Part shown: positions 54,803-63,872 of the stretch, one piece after another
How positions within the stretch are numbered: the stretch's first letter is position 1
Layout: every line of letters starts with the position of its first letter
Origin: Lachnospiraceae bacterium UBA4364
GTDB taxonomy: Bacteria; Bacillota; Clostridia; Lachnospirales; Lachnospiraceae
Assembly (NCBI GenBank): GCA_002393955.1
Contig: DGSK01000037.1
Span: forward strand, 56,594-120,593
Length of the DNA stretch: 64,000 nucleotides
Direction: 5' to 3'
Translations under genes and position numbers: made by a program
The notes under the pieces: generated by a model
The model's input: only the letters and a program-made list of their open reading frames with translations
Told to the model about the DNA's origin: nothing
Database searches by the model: none

Positions 54803-54945
54803 TTAATAACTGAAACTTCCCACACCGTGTAGCCTTGTCTGACGGTGTTTAAGTGAGCAGTGCGAACGGCACCACCGTCAGGCAAGCTACCGGTGTGAGG
54901 AAGTTAGAGGTATACAATAAGTGGGAAGTTTTTGTTAATTAAATA
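54803..54945 (+). repeat. Dispersed repeat, copy D: long inverted repeat plus 36-bp core
   Basis: The left arm 54814-54847 and right arm 54873-54905 are imperfect inverted copies of about 33 bases around a 25-base loop. The right arm runs into the core 54900-54935. The left end reads AATAACTGAAACTTCCCAC and the right end GTGGGAAGTTTTTGTTAATT, so the whole unit also has inverted ends like a miniature mobile element. It occupies the space between the TetR terminator and the SDR gene. Confidence 0.9.
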
Positions 54946-55011
54946 TTTAGTCGAATATAACTTTCCACATATAGCCTGTGGAAGACAGAATGGTAAAAGG
55001 AGGAAAATATC

Positions 55012-56025
55012 ATGGATAAGAAATTATATCTTGTAACGGGTGCAGCCGGATTTTTGGGAAGTGCTGTGTGCAGAAAGCTTTTGGAAAGAGGTGCGCAGGT
55101 CAGAGCCTTAGTATTGCCGGGAGATGTTTCGGTAAAATATCTGCCGGACGGTATTGACATCATCTATGGAGATCTGTGCAGCAGAGATGATCTTTCTCGC
55201 TTTTTTAAGGATACGGATATGTTTGAGACATATGTTTTACATATCGCAAGCATAGTTACGGTGAATCCGGAGTATAGCAAAAAGGTGATGGATGTCAATG
55301 TTGGCGGCACGGAAAATATCATAGCTTTCTGTCGGGAAAGAAAAATAAAGAAACTTGTATACTGCTCCTCCACGGGTGCTATTCCCGAAGAAAAGAGCGG
55401 AGCTATACATGAGTGTGAGGGACAGATCCCAATTGATCCTGAACGCATACGTGGGTGCTATTCCCTGTCGAAAGCTCTTGCAACGAATCTTGTACTAAAA
55501 GCGGCCGCAGAAGGTTTGGAAGCCTGTGTGGTCCATCCGTCAGGCATTCTCGGACCGGAAGATTTTGCCATGGGAGAGACTACAAAAACATTAGTGGATA
55601 TCATCAACGGAAAAATGCCGGCCGGTATAGATGGAAGTTTTAATCTATGTGATGTAAGGGATCTGGCTAATGGTATAATAAGTGCATCCGAGAAGGGATC
55701 AAGCGGGGAATGTTATATCCTTGGGAATGAGCCTGTAGGCTTTAAGGAATTTACCAGACTGGTAGCTGAAGAAAGCGGCTGCAGACCGATAAAACTGTTT
55801 CTCCCGGTCGGAGCTGCAGGATTCCTGGCGGGAATCATGGAAAAGAAAGCAAAAAAGAACGGGGAAAAGCCTCTTATGACACGCTTCTCTGTTTATAATC
55901 TGGCAAGAAATAATAATTTTGATTCAGGAAAAGCTAAAAGGGAATTGGGATACGCTACAAGATCATACAGGGAAACCATACGTGATGAGATCCAATGGCT
56001 GAAGAAAACAGGAAAGATCGCATAA
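55012..56025 (+). CDS. Extended short-chain dehydrogenase (NAD-dependent epimerase/dehydratase family)
   Basis: A 337-residue Rossmann oxidoreductase. TGAAGFLG binds the dinucleotide, CSSTGA supplies the active serine, and YSLSK supplies the catalytic tyrosine and lysine. It resembles 3-beta-hydroxysteroid dehydrogenase/dihydroflavonol reductase-like members, whose substrates vary widely. AGGAGG is upstream of ATG 55012. A neighbouring TetR gene suggests induction by a small molecule. Confidence 0.88.
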   Translation: MDKKLYLVTGAAGFLGSAVCRKLLERGAQVRALVLPGDVSVKYLPDGIDIIYGDLCSRDDLSRFFKDTDMFETYVLHIASIVTVNPEYSKKVMDVNVGGTENIIAFCRERKIKKLVYCSSTGAIPEEKSGAIHECEGQIPIDPERIRGCYSLSKALATNLVLKAAAEGLEACVVHPSGILGPEDFAMGETTKTLVDIINGKMPAGIDGSFNLCDVRDLANGIISASEKGSSGECYILGNEPVGFKEFTRLVAEESGCRPIKLFLPVGAAGFLAGIMEKKAKKNGEKPLMTRFSVYNLARNNNFDSGKAKRELGYATRSYRETIRDEIQWLKKTGKIA

Positions 56026-56175
56026 TGATATTATTTATGCGTTGAGTATAGAAATGGATAGTGCTAAACTAAAATTCCTGAATCGGAAAAATTGTGGGAA
56101 AGAAGATTTCAAATATGGTGTATAAACATATACCGTGAGAATCATATGACAGTAGTTGCTGATGGAGTATTCGGA

Positions 56176-56586
56176 ATGGTTAAGCAGATAGTTAAGGATG
56201 TATTTTTTCTGGGGCAGAGATCCGAGGAAGCAACAAGAGATGACATGCAGGTCATTGATGATCTGAAGGATACCTTGAAAGCAAACCGTGACCATTGTGT
56301 GGGAATGGCGGCAAATATGATAGGTTATAAGAAGCGTATCATCATCGTATCGATGGGGAATATGGATGTGGTATTGGTCAATCCTGTGATACTGCAGAAG
56401 TCTGTACCCTATGATACGGAAGAAGGCTGTCTGTCGCTGGATGGCGTGAGGAAGACAAAGCGTTATAAAAAAATCCGGGTAAAGTATCTGGATGACGGAT
56501 TCAGGCAGCATACTCAGGAATATGCCGGATATATAGCACAGATCATCCAGCATGAGTGCGACCATCTGGAAGGGATAGTCATATAA
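56176..56586 (+). CDS. Peptide deformylase-like protein, class III-like
   Basis: Removes the formyl group from new proteins if active; 136 residues from ATG 56176, which has GGAG eight bases upstream. Motif 2 EGCLS and motif 3 HECDH (metal ligands C, H, H and the catalytic glutamate) are intact. Motif 1 reads GMAANMIG, with Asn where classical enzymes have the oxyanion glutamine, as in the second deformylases of other Gram-positives. The frame extends upstream to 56092 with unrelated sequence. It may be a secondary or modified deformylase. Confidence 0.82.
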   Translation: MVKQIVKDVFFLGQRSEEATRDDMQVIDDLKDTLKANRDHCVGMAANMIGYKKRIIIVSMGNMDVVLVNPVILQKSVPYDTEEGCLSLDGVRKTKRYKKIRVKYLDDGFRQHTQEYAGYIAQIIQHECDHLEGIVI

Positions 56587-56693
56587 AAATTCCTGTCTGA
56601 TGAACATGTGAAAATTCTCAGAATTTTTGAGAGGCATTGACTTGTTCATATAATAAGATCCGATAAAACAAAGCTTTATATTATGGTGGCAAT

Positions 56694-58790
56694 ATGAAAT
56701 TTCTAAAAGTGATTGGCAGAGCTTTTGCCGGTATGATAGGCATTATGGCAGCGGTAACGGCTTTTATGTGTGGTTCAGGCAGTGTCCGGGCTGCTCAGGA
56801 AGTTCAGATCAATGAGGTGAATTTTCCGGATCCGGTATTCAGGTCTGTCGTTGCGGGAAGTGATATAGACAGGGACGGTAATGGGATACTGGATGAGACG
56901 GAGATCAGTATTACTACCAATATCTACTGTGAGGGAATGGGAATCAGGTCAGTGCAAGGAGTGGAATACTTTACTGCTCTGCAGGGACTCTGGTGCAAGG
57001 ATAACGAGATAGAGTCGATGGACTTAAGCAAAAATAAGGATATCCATGGCGTATGGTGTTCCGGCAACAGATTTACATCTTTGGATTTTTCAGAGAACCC
57101 GGAGCTCGAATGGGTATACTGTTATGACTGTAATCTCACATATCTGAATGTGTCAAATAATCCGAAACTGGCATTTCTTGAATGTAATACCAATCCACTG
57201 GGAACTCTGGATGTTACACACAATCCTGTACTGGAGCACCTTACATGCGGTACCTGCGAGCTTACATCCCTTGATGTCAGCAGGAATCCCAAGCTATCAC
57301 ATCTGGATGCTTTTCAGAACCATCTTACCGCTCTTGATGTAACAAAGAATCCTAAGCTGAAACGTCTGGATATCTGGAATAATCCGGGATTGGGCAGCAT
57401 AGATGTAAGCAATAACCCGGGACTGCAGTATTACAACTGTGCCTACAATGGTGCCACATCAGTGGATGTCAGCGGTAATCCCGAGCTACAGAAGCTAATA
57501 TGCAGTTATAACAGCATACGCTTACTGGATCTGTCCCACAATCCAAAGCTGTTTTATCTTGACTGTGCCGATAATCAGATAGGTGCTTTAGATCTGTCAG
57601 AAAATTCAGAGCTGCATTTTCTGCAGGCCTTTACAAACAGTTTCACAACACTTGATATCGGAAGCAACCGTTTTCTCATAAAGACATATACAGATGGCGT
57701 AAAAAAGGATGAATCTGCAGTGTGCAACGGTCATTCTTGGACCATTGATTACGGCGGAGAATCATCTACCGGTGATGATGACCTGTATTTCCTTTGCTTT
57801 GACGATACGGTTAACCTGCTTGCTGAACCGGCTGACAGGTCCTCCGAAAAAGAGAAGGCTTCTGAAGAAAAAGCTTCTGAAGAAAAAGCTTCTGATAAGA
57901 AAGAAAACGGAGATTTTGTCACCAGGGAAACTGTGATATGGACTCTGTATGACCTGGCAGGGAAGCCTTCTGTAAGCAGCTTAGACTCAAGGTTTTCAGA
58001 TGTCAAAAAAGATGCATGGTATGAAGATGCATTGCTTTGGGGAGAAAGGAATTCAATCTGTGTTGGTTATCCGGATGTCTCATCGGATGGTTTCGGTGTG
58101 GGAGAATGGGTGACAAGACAGGACATGGCACTTATGCTGATGCGCTATTCTGAATACAAGGGCTATAAAAGAGCAATTGATTTTGGAAGGACAGATGATT
58201 ATACCGATTATTACGATATTGACCAGTACGCATGGGAAGCAGTTACCTGGGCAGTAACCTGGAATATCATGAGCGGAAAGGGAGAACCGGGATCAACGAA
58301 GGAGGAACAGAAATTTGATCCACATGGAAAGGTGTCTCGTTGGGAATTTGAAGAGACATTAAGGAGCATGCTTGCGGTAAACGGAGTGTCTGCGCCGGCT
58401 GTGATACCTGTGCCTGATATGAGCGATACAGGAAAGGATAATGCTGAAGATGATACATTGAAAGCAGATGCGCCTGAGAGTGGGAATGCGGCAGAACAGG
58501 ATGAGCCGGCTAATGTGTCAGCGGATGAGGCAGATGAGGCGTCAAAAGCTTCGGATAGTGAGCCGTCAGTTAACGGAGCTGTTTATGACGGCAGTTCCGA
58601 TGATAGTGGTGATGGTGAACATGAAAATGGTAATGGCAGTGATCACGATAACAGTATGGATCCTGCCGGGGGTGAGGAAAAGGCAGGAAATAGTATAAGA
58701 CTTGTGAGCATCATTTTGGCTATACTCGGAGTTGCAGCTGTAGTCGCAGGCTATATGATAATATCGAAAAATAAAAAAAATAACTCTTAA
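56694..58790 (+). CDS. Surface leucine-rich-repeat protein with SLH-like domains and C-terminal anchor
   Basis: A 698-residue exported protein. A signal peptide (cut near residue 34, SVRAAQ) precedes a calcium-dockerin-like DIDRDGNGILDETEI. Then come about eleven LRR units of about 21 residues (LTSLDVSRNPKLSHLDAF), a KASEE repeat, and S-layer-homology-like segments (about 400-580). An acidic Ser/Asp/Glu-rich linker follows, and a membrane helix with a lysine tail. It is probably displayed on the surface and may bind host or plant glycans or proteins. No partner is evident. Confidence 0.82.
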   Translation: MKFLKVIGRAFAGMIGIMAAVTAFMCGSGSVRAAQEVQINEVNFPDPVFRSVVAGSDIDRDGNGILDETEISITTNIYCEGMGIRSVQGVEYFTALQGLWCKDNEIESMDLSKNKDIHGVWCSGNRFTSLDFSENPELEWVYCYDCNLTYLNVSNNPKLAFLECNTNPLGTLDVTHNPVLEHLTCGTCELTSLDVSRNPKLSHLDAFQNHLTALDVTKNPKLKRLDIWNNPGLGSIDVSNNPGLQYYNCAYNGATSVDVSGNPELQKLICSYNSIRLLDLSHNPKLFYLDCADNQIGALDLSENSELHFLQAFTNSFTTLDIGSNRFLIKTYTDGVKKDESAVCNGHSWTIDYGGESSTGDDDLYFLCFDDTVNLLAEPADRSSEKEKASEEKASEEKASDKKENGDFVTRETVIWTLYDLAGKPSVSSLDSRFSDVKKDAWYEDALLWGERNSICVGYPDVSSDGFGVGEWVTRQDMALMLMRYSEYKGYKRAIDFGRTDDYTDYYDIDQYAWEAVTWAVTWNIMSGKGEPGSTKEEQKFDPHGKVSRWEFEETLRSMLAVNGVSAPAVIPVPDMSDTGKDNAEDDTLKADAPESGNAAEQDEPANVSADEADEASKASDSEPSVNGAVYDGSSDDSGDGEHENGNGSDHDNSMDPAGGEEKAGNSIRLVSIILAILGVAAVVAGYMIISKNKKNNS
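57856..57900 (+). repeat. Three tandem 15-bp repeats in the LRR protein gene
   Basis: Units at 57856, 57871 and 57886 encode KASEE, KASEE and KASDK in the linker between the LRR and SLH-like parts. Confidence 0.9.
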
Positions 58791-58918
58791 TTTTTTAATA
58801 AAAACTTCCATAAAAATCTGCGTCACTTTCGTATCTTTCATAGCTGAAAATATCAGGCGAAGAGAACATTGCATTAAGCTGAATCTCTTTGTACAGCTAA
58901 AAAGGAAGGGCGCCATCT

Positions 58919-59908
58919 ATGAAAAGTGCAGCAAAAAAAATATTTCCCATAGTTTTAGCATTATCACTTACAGCCTGTGGTCTGCCGTCAGGCAAAACAG
59001 CAGCAGAGAAGGCTGTCTCCGAGTATTCCGGCATCGAAGCAGAGAACATGTTCTGGGAAGAGTATCCCACGGATAATCTTTTCGGACTGACCGCAGTCGG
59101 TACCTGCAGTGATCAGAAAATCTCAACTATCGTTCTTGCCTTTGACAACCCGGGGAAGGGGGGAGTGGACAGCGGTCTTATCAGTGAGTGCACAAGGGTT
59201 TCCGGTGTCTGCCCCTATGGATATTTTGAATTTGATGAGTCTGAATTTACCGAAAAAAACGGTTTTTGTTATGTGCGTCTTTCATTTGACAGCAGGATAA
59301 CACTGAATACGGTAATGTTTGACAGCGGGGACGAACGCTGCAATATAGATTTTAAGAACGGACCGGAGCTGACATACTGCGATTTCAGGGATAGGAATGA
59401 GAGCAAATGGATGTATCAGAGCTATGATACTTCTGTACAGGCCTGGGGGGATATTACCGACAGAAAGGAAAGCAATAATGCATGTGTGGATATCGGCCCG
59501 AATGTGTATACAAAGCTTGGGGTTGATGAAAGCGAGTACAGTGCGTCCAAGACTGTGGGAAGCGTAACTATGATCTTTTGCGAATACGATCACGAAAATG
59601 CGGCTTATAATATTTACGGTGAGGTAGATAAAGAAGAACAGACTACGCTGAGTTTTTATCTTATTGATGACAACGGACTTGCCAAAGAGCAGGATGTATT
59701 CAAGCTGTATATATCAGATGGCGGCAGCTTTGTGGATATCACGCCATCGGATTATATGCTTACTGCTGAGGCAGTGGACAATTCATATCTGTCAGTTAAA
59801 ATGCAGAGCAGTCTGCTGGGTGAGCTTTCGGAGGGAGACTATCATATGGAGTATGGTCCCTATTCTGTAGATTTCAGGCTTTCGGAACAGACATATGAAG
59901 TGTGGTGA
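58919..59908 (+). CDS. Lipoprotein of unknown function
   Basis: A 329-residue protein with a lipoprotein signal peptide (lipobox SLTACG, Cys20). No family was recognised. The mature part is rich in aromatic and acidic residues with alternating beta-like segments, consistent with an extracellular binding or accessory protein. AAGGAAGGG lies upstream of ATG 58919. Spacing of 128 bases from the LRR gene and 84 to the next leaves operon structure unclear. Confidence 0.75.
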   Translation: MKSAAKKIFPIVLALSLTACGLPSGKTAAEKAVSEYSGIEAENMFWEEYPTDNLFGLTAVGTCSDQKISTIVLAFDNPGKGGVDSGLISECTRVSGVCPYGYFEFDESEFTEKNGFCYVRLSFDSRITLNTVMFDSGDERCNIDFKNGPELTYCDFRDRNESKWMYQSYDTSVQAWGDITDRKESNNACVDIGPNVYTKLGVDESEYSASKTVGSVTMIFCEYDHENAAYNIYGEVDKEEQTTLSFYLIDDNGLAKEQDVFKLYISDGGSFVDITPSDYMLTAEAVDNSYLSVKMQSSLLGELSEGDYHMEYGPYSVDFRLSEQTYEVW

Positions 59909-59992
59909 GATTCCGGCTGTCATTCATAAATGCCGCTGTAAGTGGTATAATGTTTTGAAAACATAATTTAATCAAATGGGGGAGGGCAGCAT

Positions 59993-61060
59993 ATGCCGCC
60001 GAGAGGTCACAGTTCGAGTTCACACAGCAGCCGTTCACATAGTTCACATAGGAGTTCCGGCAGTCGCTCGCGATCAAGAAGCAGTTCCGGAAGTGGGTCA
60101 AGAAGCAGTTATCATGGACACAGTTCGAGTTCACACAGTTCTGTGAGTCACCGTAATTTAAGTACAACGCATTTTGTGAAACCAAGAGTAAATCAGCCGA
60201 GGGGCTTTTGCGGTTCAGGATATGTAAACAGCTATAAGTGCAGGAAGCATGAGTATATATTTTATCCGGCAGACTGGACTGATATAGAGACTGGTACTGT
60301 ATATAAAAAGGGTTACTATGATGAAAATGGTGATCATTATGAGACTCTTATCTTAAAACATAATCAGAAATATGAGAATGTTCCGCTAAGATGTGAGTAT
60401 TGCGGTACCACTTGCGTAAGGGATCTGACGGATGACAGTCAGACCATGGCATGTGAAAATTGCGGTGCTAATATGATCATCGAAGCAGTGCTGGATGAGC
60501 CTGATCATGAGATTCCGGATTATGGCATTTCTTCTGCAAAAAGGAAGGGGCTTAGCATAGCTTTGGTGATAACTGCGATAACTTTTATTCTTTCATTCGC
60601 AGCAATGTCTTTTTTGGGGACATTTTTCAGGCTTAACCGGGCATACAGAGAAAATTATACATACACGCCTGTGGAAAACGTAGAATCAGCCTCCAAGCCG
60701 GTGTCCAATACGGATATATTCGGTTCCACACTGTATTTGAAAAACGGAGCTGACGGATATTCTCTTTCTGATTCAGGGGACTATGATAAGGTGCTCTACT
60801 GGGACTATTCCTATGAGAGCTATTATGATAAAGATACGGACTGTTATGTATGGTACAACACTGATGTGAGTCCTAATCTCTGGCAGTATTGGTATGAAGA
60901 TATTTCCTCCGACTTCGGTGATTATGGCTGGATGGAATATGAAGATGGTCAGTGGTATGTAGAATATGATGACGGGGAATGGACTCAGCTGGATAACGGC
61001 AAGTATGACCAGTCTGTCCTGTGGCATTTTGATAACGCCAGTGATGTCTCTGTGAAGTGA
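59993..61060 (+). CDS. Ser/His/Arg-rich zinc-ribbon membrane protein
   Basis: A 355-residue protein of unknown function. Residues 1-60 are a Ser/His/Arg low-complexity tail with the unit GHSSSSHSS twice (a near-identical DNA block occurs near 60007 and 60118). A zinc ribbon follows near 133-160 (CEYCGTTC, then CENCG), one membrane helix near 185-210, and an acidic aromatic-rich C-terminal region. It shares the zinc-ribbon-plus-one-helix layout with the protein at 15.4-17.5 kb. GGGGGAGGG precedes ATG 59993. Confidence 0.75.
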   Translation: MPPRGHSSSSHSSRSHSSHRSSGSRSRSRSSSGSGSRSSYHGHSSSSHSSVSHRNLSTTHFVKPRVNQPRGFCGSGYVNSYKCRKHEYIFYPADWTDIETGTVYKKGYYDENGDHYETLILKHNQKYENVPLRCEYCGTTCVRDLTDDSQTMACENCGANMIIEAVLDEPDHEIPDYGISSAKRKGLSIALVITAITFILSFAAMSFLGTFFRLNRAYRENYTYTPVENVESASKPVSNTDIFGSTLYLKNGADGYSLSDSGDYDKVLYWDYSYESYYDKDTDCYVWYNTDVSPNLWQYWYEDISSDFGDYGWMEYEDGQWYVEYDDGEWTQLDNGKYDQSVLWHFDNASDVSVK

Positions 61061-61121
61061 AGGAGCAGGAAGTGTGACCTATCCTGATAGTAACGTTGAC
61101 ATGTACGATGGGGGTGTATAG

Positions 61122-61415
61122 ATGCGTGTTGTGAATATTAAGTATAAAGATATAAAAAGATTCACCAGGGAGGAAATAGAAGCACTTTTCCTGTCGGTGG
61201 AATGGTCATACGGACATTTTCCGGATAAGCTGGTTGTGGCAATGGAAAATTTCCGGACCGTATATTCTGCCTGGGATGGTGACCAGCTGGTTGGGCTGAT
61301 CTGTGCTATGGATGATGGCATTATGAATGCGTATGTGCATTACCTGCTTGTGCATCCGGATTACCATAAGATGAAGATAGGAAGGACGCTTGTTGAAATG
61401 GTAAAAGAGCACTAA
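61122..61415 (+). CDS. Truncated GNAT-family acetyltransferase
   Basis: A 97-residue protein with the first two thirds of a GNAT fold (VGLICAMDD, then YLLVHPDYHKMKIGRTLVEMV, the acetyl-CoA-binding segment). Family members continue for about 40 residues after VKEH with the last strands; here a TAA follows at once. It is probably inactive or a decaying gene. GGGGGTG lies upstream of ATG 61122. Confidence 0.7.
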   Translation: MRVVNIKYKDIKRFTREEIEALFLSVEWSYGHFPDKLVVAMENFRTVYSAWDGDQLVGLICAMDDGIMNAYVHYLLVHPDYHKMKIGRTLVEMVKEH

Positions 61416-61428
61416 ATAAAATAACTGT

Positions 61429-61457
61429 TTGACAATCAAGTAACAGAAAACTATAAT
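61429..61457 (+). promoter_or_regulatory. Consensus promoter of the TPP riboswitch operon
   Basis: A perfect TTGACA (61429-61434), a 17-base spacer and a perfect TATAAT (61452-61457), ten bases before the riboswitch. Confidence 0.93.
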
Positions 61458-61465
61458 AAGCAGAT

Positions 61466-61571
61466 GTCACGGGAGTGCTTAATGAATTAGGCTGAGAGAT
61501 GGCTGTTTTGTCATCAATCCTATGGGAGAACCCCAGAACCTGATCCGGATAATGCCGGCGTAGGGAGTATT
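61466..61571 (+). ncRNA. TPP (THI-box) riboswitch
   Basis: Aptamer for thiamine pyrophosphate. The conserved blocks are GGGAGTGCTT, GGCTGAGAGATGGC, ACCCCAGAACCTGATCCGG-type sequence (CCCCAGAACCTGATC at 61533-61547) and AATGCCGGCGTAGGGAGT. It controls the thiamine uptake genes that follow. Confidence 0.95.
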
Positions 61572-61590
61572 ATGTATTAATGATGTCAGG

Positions 61591-61622
61591 GCTCTTCCGA
61601 TGTGGCAGGAAGAGCTTTTTTT
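61591..61622 (+). terminator. Terminator of the TPP riboswitch
   Basis: A perfect eight-pair stem (61591-61598 with 61608-61615), a nine-base loop, and seven T. Confidence 0.9.
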
Positions 61623-61697
61623 GTGCGATAAGCCGGCAACGCACTAGCGGGCGCTTTCTGAGAAGTGTGTTGAAGTGCAGATATGAAAGGAAAAATC

Positions 61698-62006
61698 ATG
61701 AAAAAACTAAATGCAAATGTAGCTATTCAGGTATTGCCGTCAGTTCTGGAAGATGAGGAAATCGTCCGCATTGTGGACGAGGTCATCGATTATATAAAGA
61801 GTACCGGAGTGGAGTATTATGTGGGCCCCTGCGAAACAGCAATGGAAGGTGACTATGAGGAACTGATGGAAATCGTAAAGCACTGCCAGTACATTGCTAT
61901 TGAGGCAGGAGCCCCCAGCGTGATGAGCTATGTAAAGATTACATACAAGCCTGCGGGTGAAGAACTTACTATTGAACGGAAGACCGCAAAGCATCATCAG
62001 GCATAA
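61698..62006 (+). CDS. MTH1187-family thiamine-binding protein
   Basis: A 102-residue ferredoxin-like-fold protein of the MTH1187/YkoF-like thiamine-binding group (NANVAIQVLPS; IVRIVDEVIDYI; VGPCETAMEGDYEEL). It probably binds thiamine or its pyrimidine part. ATG 61698 has AAAGGA six bases upstream, whereas the in-frame ATG 61683 overlaps that site and is rejected. It is the first gene after the TPP riboswitch. Confidence 0.88.
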   Translation: MKKLNANVAIQVLPSVLEDEEIVRIVDEVIDYIKSTGVEYYVGPCETAMEGDYEELMEIVKHCQYIAIEAGAPSVMSYVKITYKPAGEELTIERKTAKHHQA

Positions 62007-62024
62007 GAGGGTTTCATATTATTT

Positions 62025-62792
62025 ATGAATGGAAAGAATAAGGCAAAGGAAATACTGATTCCATTGGGCACGGTCATTGCATTTGTTGTCATATGGCAGA
62101 TAGTCTGTGTATTGGGACTTGTGCCGGGATTCATGCTGCCTTCACCACTTGATGTGGGTGCGGCGCTTGTCAGTGAGTTTCCTCTTCTTATGCACCATGC
62201 GGGCGTTACTTTGCTGGAGGCCTTTCTGGGACTTGTAGCCGGAGTACTGCTTGGTTTCTGTTGTGCGGCACTGATGGATACATTTCCTCTTGTTAAGAGT
62301 GCCTTATATCCGATACTGGTTCTGACTCAGACTATACCGCCTGTCGCCATTGCACCGCTGCTCATACTCTGGTTTTCCTACGGCATAGTGCCTAAGGTAA
62401 TACTTGTGGTGCTGGTGTCATTTTTTCCGATGGCAGTTGGTTTGCTGGAAGGTTTCCAGTCTGTGGATCCGGATATGGTAAAACTGCTTAAGTCCATGGG
62501 CGCCGGAAGAATGCAGATCTTTTGGAATGTAAAATTCCCCTCTGCAATGGGAAACTTTTTTTCCGGACTTAAGATTGCGGTATCTTATTCCATCGTGGGG
62601 GCAGTAATAGCCGAATGGCTGGGGGGCTTTACCGGTCTTGGCGTGTATATGACAAGGGTGAAGAAGTCTCTTTCTTATGACAAGATGTTTGCTGTTATAC
62701 TGCTGGTTTCGTTTATAAGTCTGCTGCTAATGGAAGCGGTTAAGTACATACAGTACAGATCCATGCCGTGGGAACATCTAGATGACAGATAG
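62025..62792 (+). CDS. ABC transporter permease for thiamine precursor (ThiX-like)
   Basis: A 255-residue permease with about six helices and the EAA loop (EGFQSVDPDMVKLLKSMGAGRMQIFWNVKFP region). It belongs to the SsuC/TauC/ThiX group. Behind a TPP riboswitch and before an NMT1-like binding protein it is expected to import hydroxymethylpyrimidine or thiamine. The expected ATPase gene is not within the window and may follow beyond 64 kb. Confidence 0.9.
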   Translation: MNGKNKAKEILIPLGTVIAFVVIWQIVCVLGLVPGFMLPSPLDVGAALVSEFPLLMHHAGVTLLEAFLGLVAGVLLGFCCAALMDTFPLVKSALYPILVLTQTIPPVAIAPLLILWFSYGIVPKVILVVLVSFFPMAVGLLEGFQSVDPDMVKLLKSMGAGRMQIFWNVKFPSAMGNFFSGLKIAVSYSIVGAVIAEWLGGFTGLGVYMTRVKKSLSYDKMFAVILLVSFISLLLMEAVKYIQYRSMPWEHLDDR

Positions 62793-62832
62793 GACAGAAA
62801 ATAAATATTATAAATACAACAAGGAGAAAACT

Positions 62833-63855
62833 ATGAAAAAGAACATCACAAAGAAACTTATAGGTTTAGGTGCAGCCGCTGTTACGGCTTTATCAATGAC
62901 TGCCTGCACTCAGAATGCTCCTGAAGCACAGGGAGAAACAGAGCAGGCTGAAGAATTAACGGACATTACCCTTGTTCTTGACTGGACACCAAACACAAAC
63001 CATACGGGTTTTTACATAGCACAGGATCAGGGATATTTTGCGGAGGAGGGACTTAATGTTTCTATTGTGCAGCCTCCTGAAGACGGTGCTGTTGCAATGG
63101 TTGCTTCCGGTCAGGCCCAGTTCGGGATCGATTTTCAGGATTATCTCGCACCTGTATTCACATCAGAAGAAGAAATACCTGTGGAGGCTGTTGCTGCACT
63201 GATACAGCACAATACATCGGGTATCATTTCCTTAAAGGAGGACGGTATAGATTCGCCTAAGGGTTTAGAGGGAAAGAATTATGCTACATGGGATCTTCCG
63301 GTGGAAAAGGCTATGATGCAGAATATCGTTGAGGCGGACGGCGGTGACTTTTCAAAGGTAAATATGATCCCCGAGTATGTGGAGAACGAGCCTGTGGCAC
63401 TTCAGCAGGATATCGACGCTATATGGGTTTACTATGCATGGGCAGGTATAAGCTGCAAGCAGGCCGGGCTTGATACAAATATGATATATTTTAAGGATAT
63501 TACGCCTGAGTTTGATTACTACAGTCCTGTCATTATTTCCAATACAAACTGGTTAAGCGAGAATCCTGATACTGCCAAAGCTTTCTTAAGGGCAGTAGCA
63601 AAGGGATACGAGTATGCAATAGCTGATCCTGATTCCGCTGCTGAGATCCTGTGCAGGCAGGTTCCGGAGCTTGACGCAGAGCTTGTAAAGGAAAGCCAGA
63701 ACTGGCTTGCCGATCAGTACAAGGCAGAGGTGTCACAGTGGGGATATATCGATCAGGCACGCTGGGATGCATTCTTTACATGGCTATCCGAGAATGGGCT
63801 CAGTGAAGAGATACCTGCAGGCTTTGGCTTTACCAACGAGTATTTACCTGAGTGA
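62833..63855 (+). CDS. NMT1/THI5-like substrate-binding lipoprotein (ThiY-like)
   Basis: A 340-residue lipoprotein (lipobox SMTAC, Cys25) with the NMT1/THI5-type start of the mature domain, LVLDWTPNTNHTGFYIAQDQGYF, characteristic of pyrimidine-precursor-binding ThiY proteins. AAGGAG seven bases before ATG 62833 fixes the start; an earlier in-frame ATG at 62782 overlaps the permease end and is not used. It delivers ligand to the preceding permease. Confidence 0.92.
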   Translation: MKKNITKKLIGLGAAAVTALSMTACTQNAPEAQGETEQAEELTDITLVLDWTPNTNHTGFYIAQDQGYFAEEGLNVSIVQPPEDGAVAMVASGQAQFGIDFQDYLAPVFTSEEEIPVEAVAALIQHNTSGIISLKEDGIDSPKGLEGKNYATWDLPVEKAMMQNIVEADGGDFSKVNMIPEYVENEPVALQQDIDAIWVYYAWAGISCKQAGLDTNMIYFKDITPEFDYYSPVIISNTNWLSENPDTAKAFLRAVAKGYEYAIADPDSAAEILCRQVPELDAELVKESQNWLADQYKAEVSQWGYIDQARWDAFFTWLSENGLSEEIPAGFGFTNEYLPE

Positions 63856-63872
63856 GGGTGGATCGGATTTTG

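Noticed and set aside
58800..58818. Further copy of the dispersed repeat (AAAACTTCC)
   Set aside because: Only nine bases match, within AT-rich DNA; likely chance.
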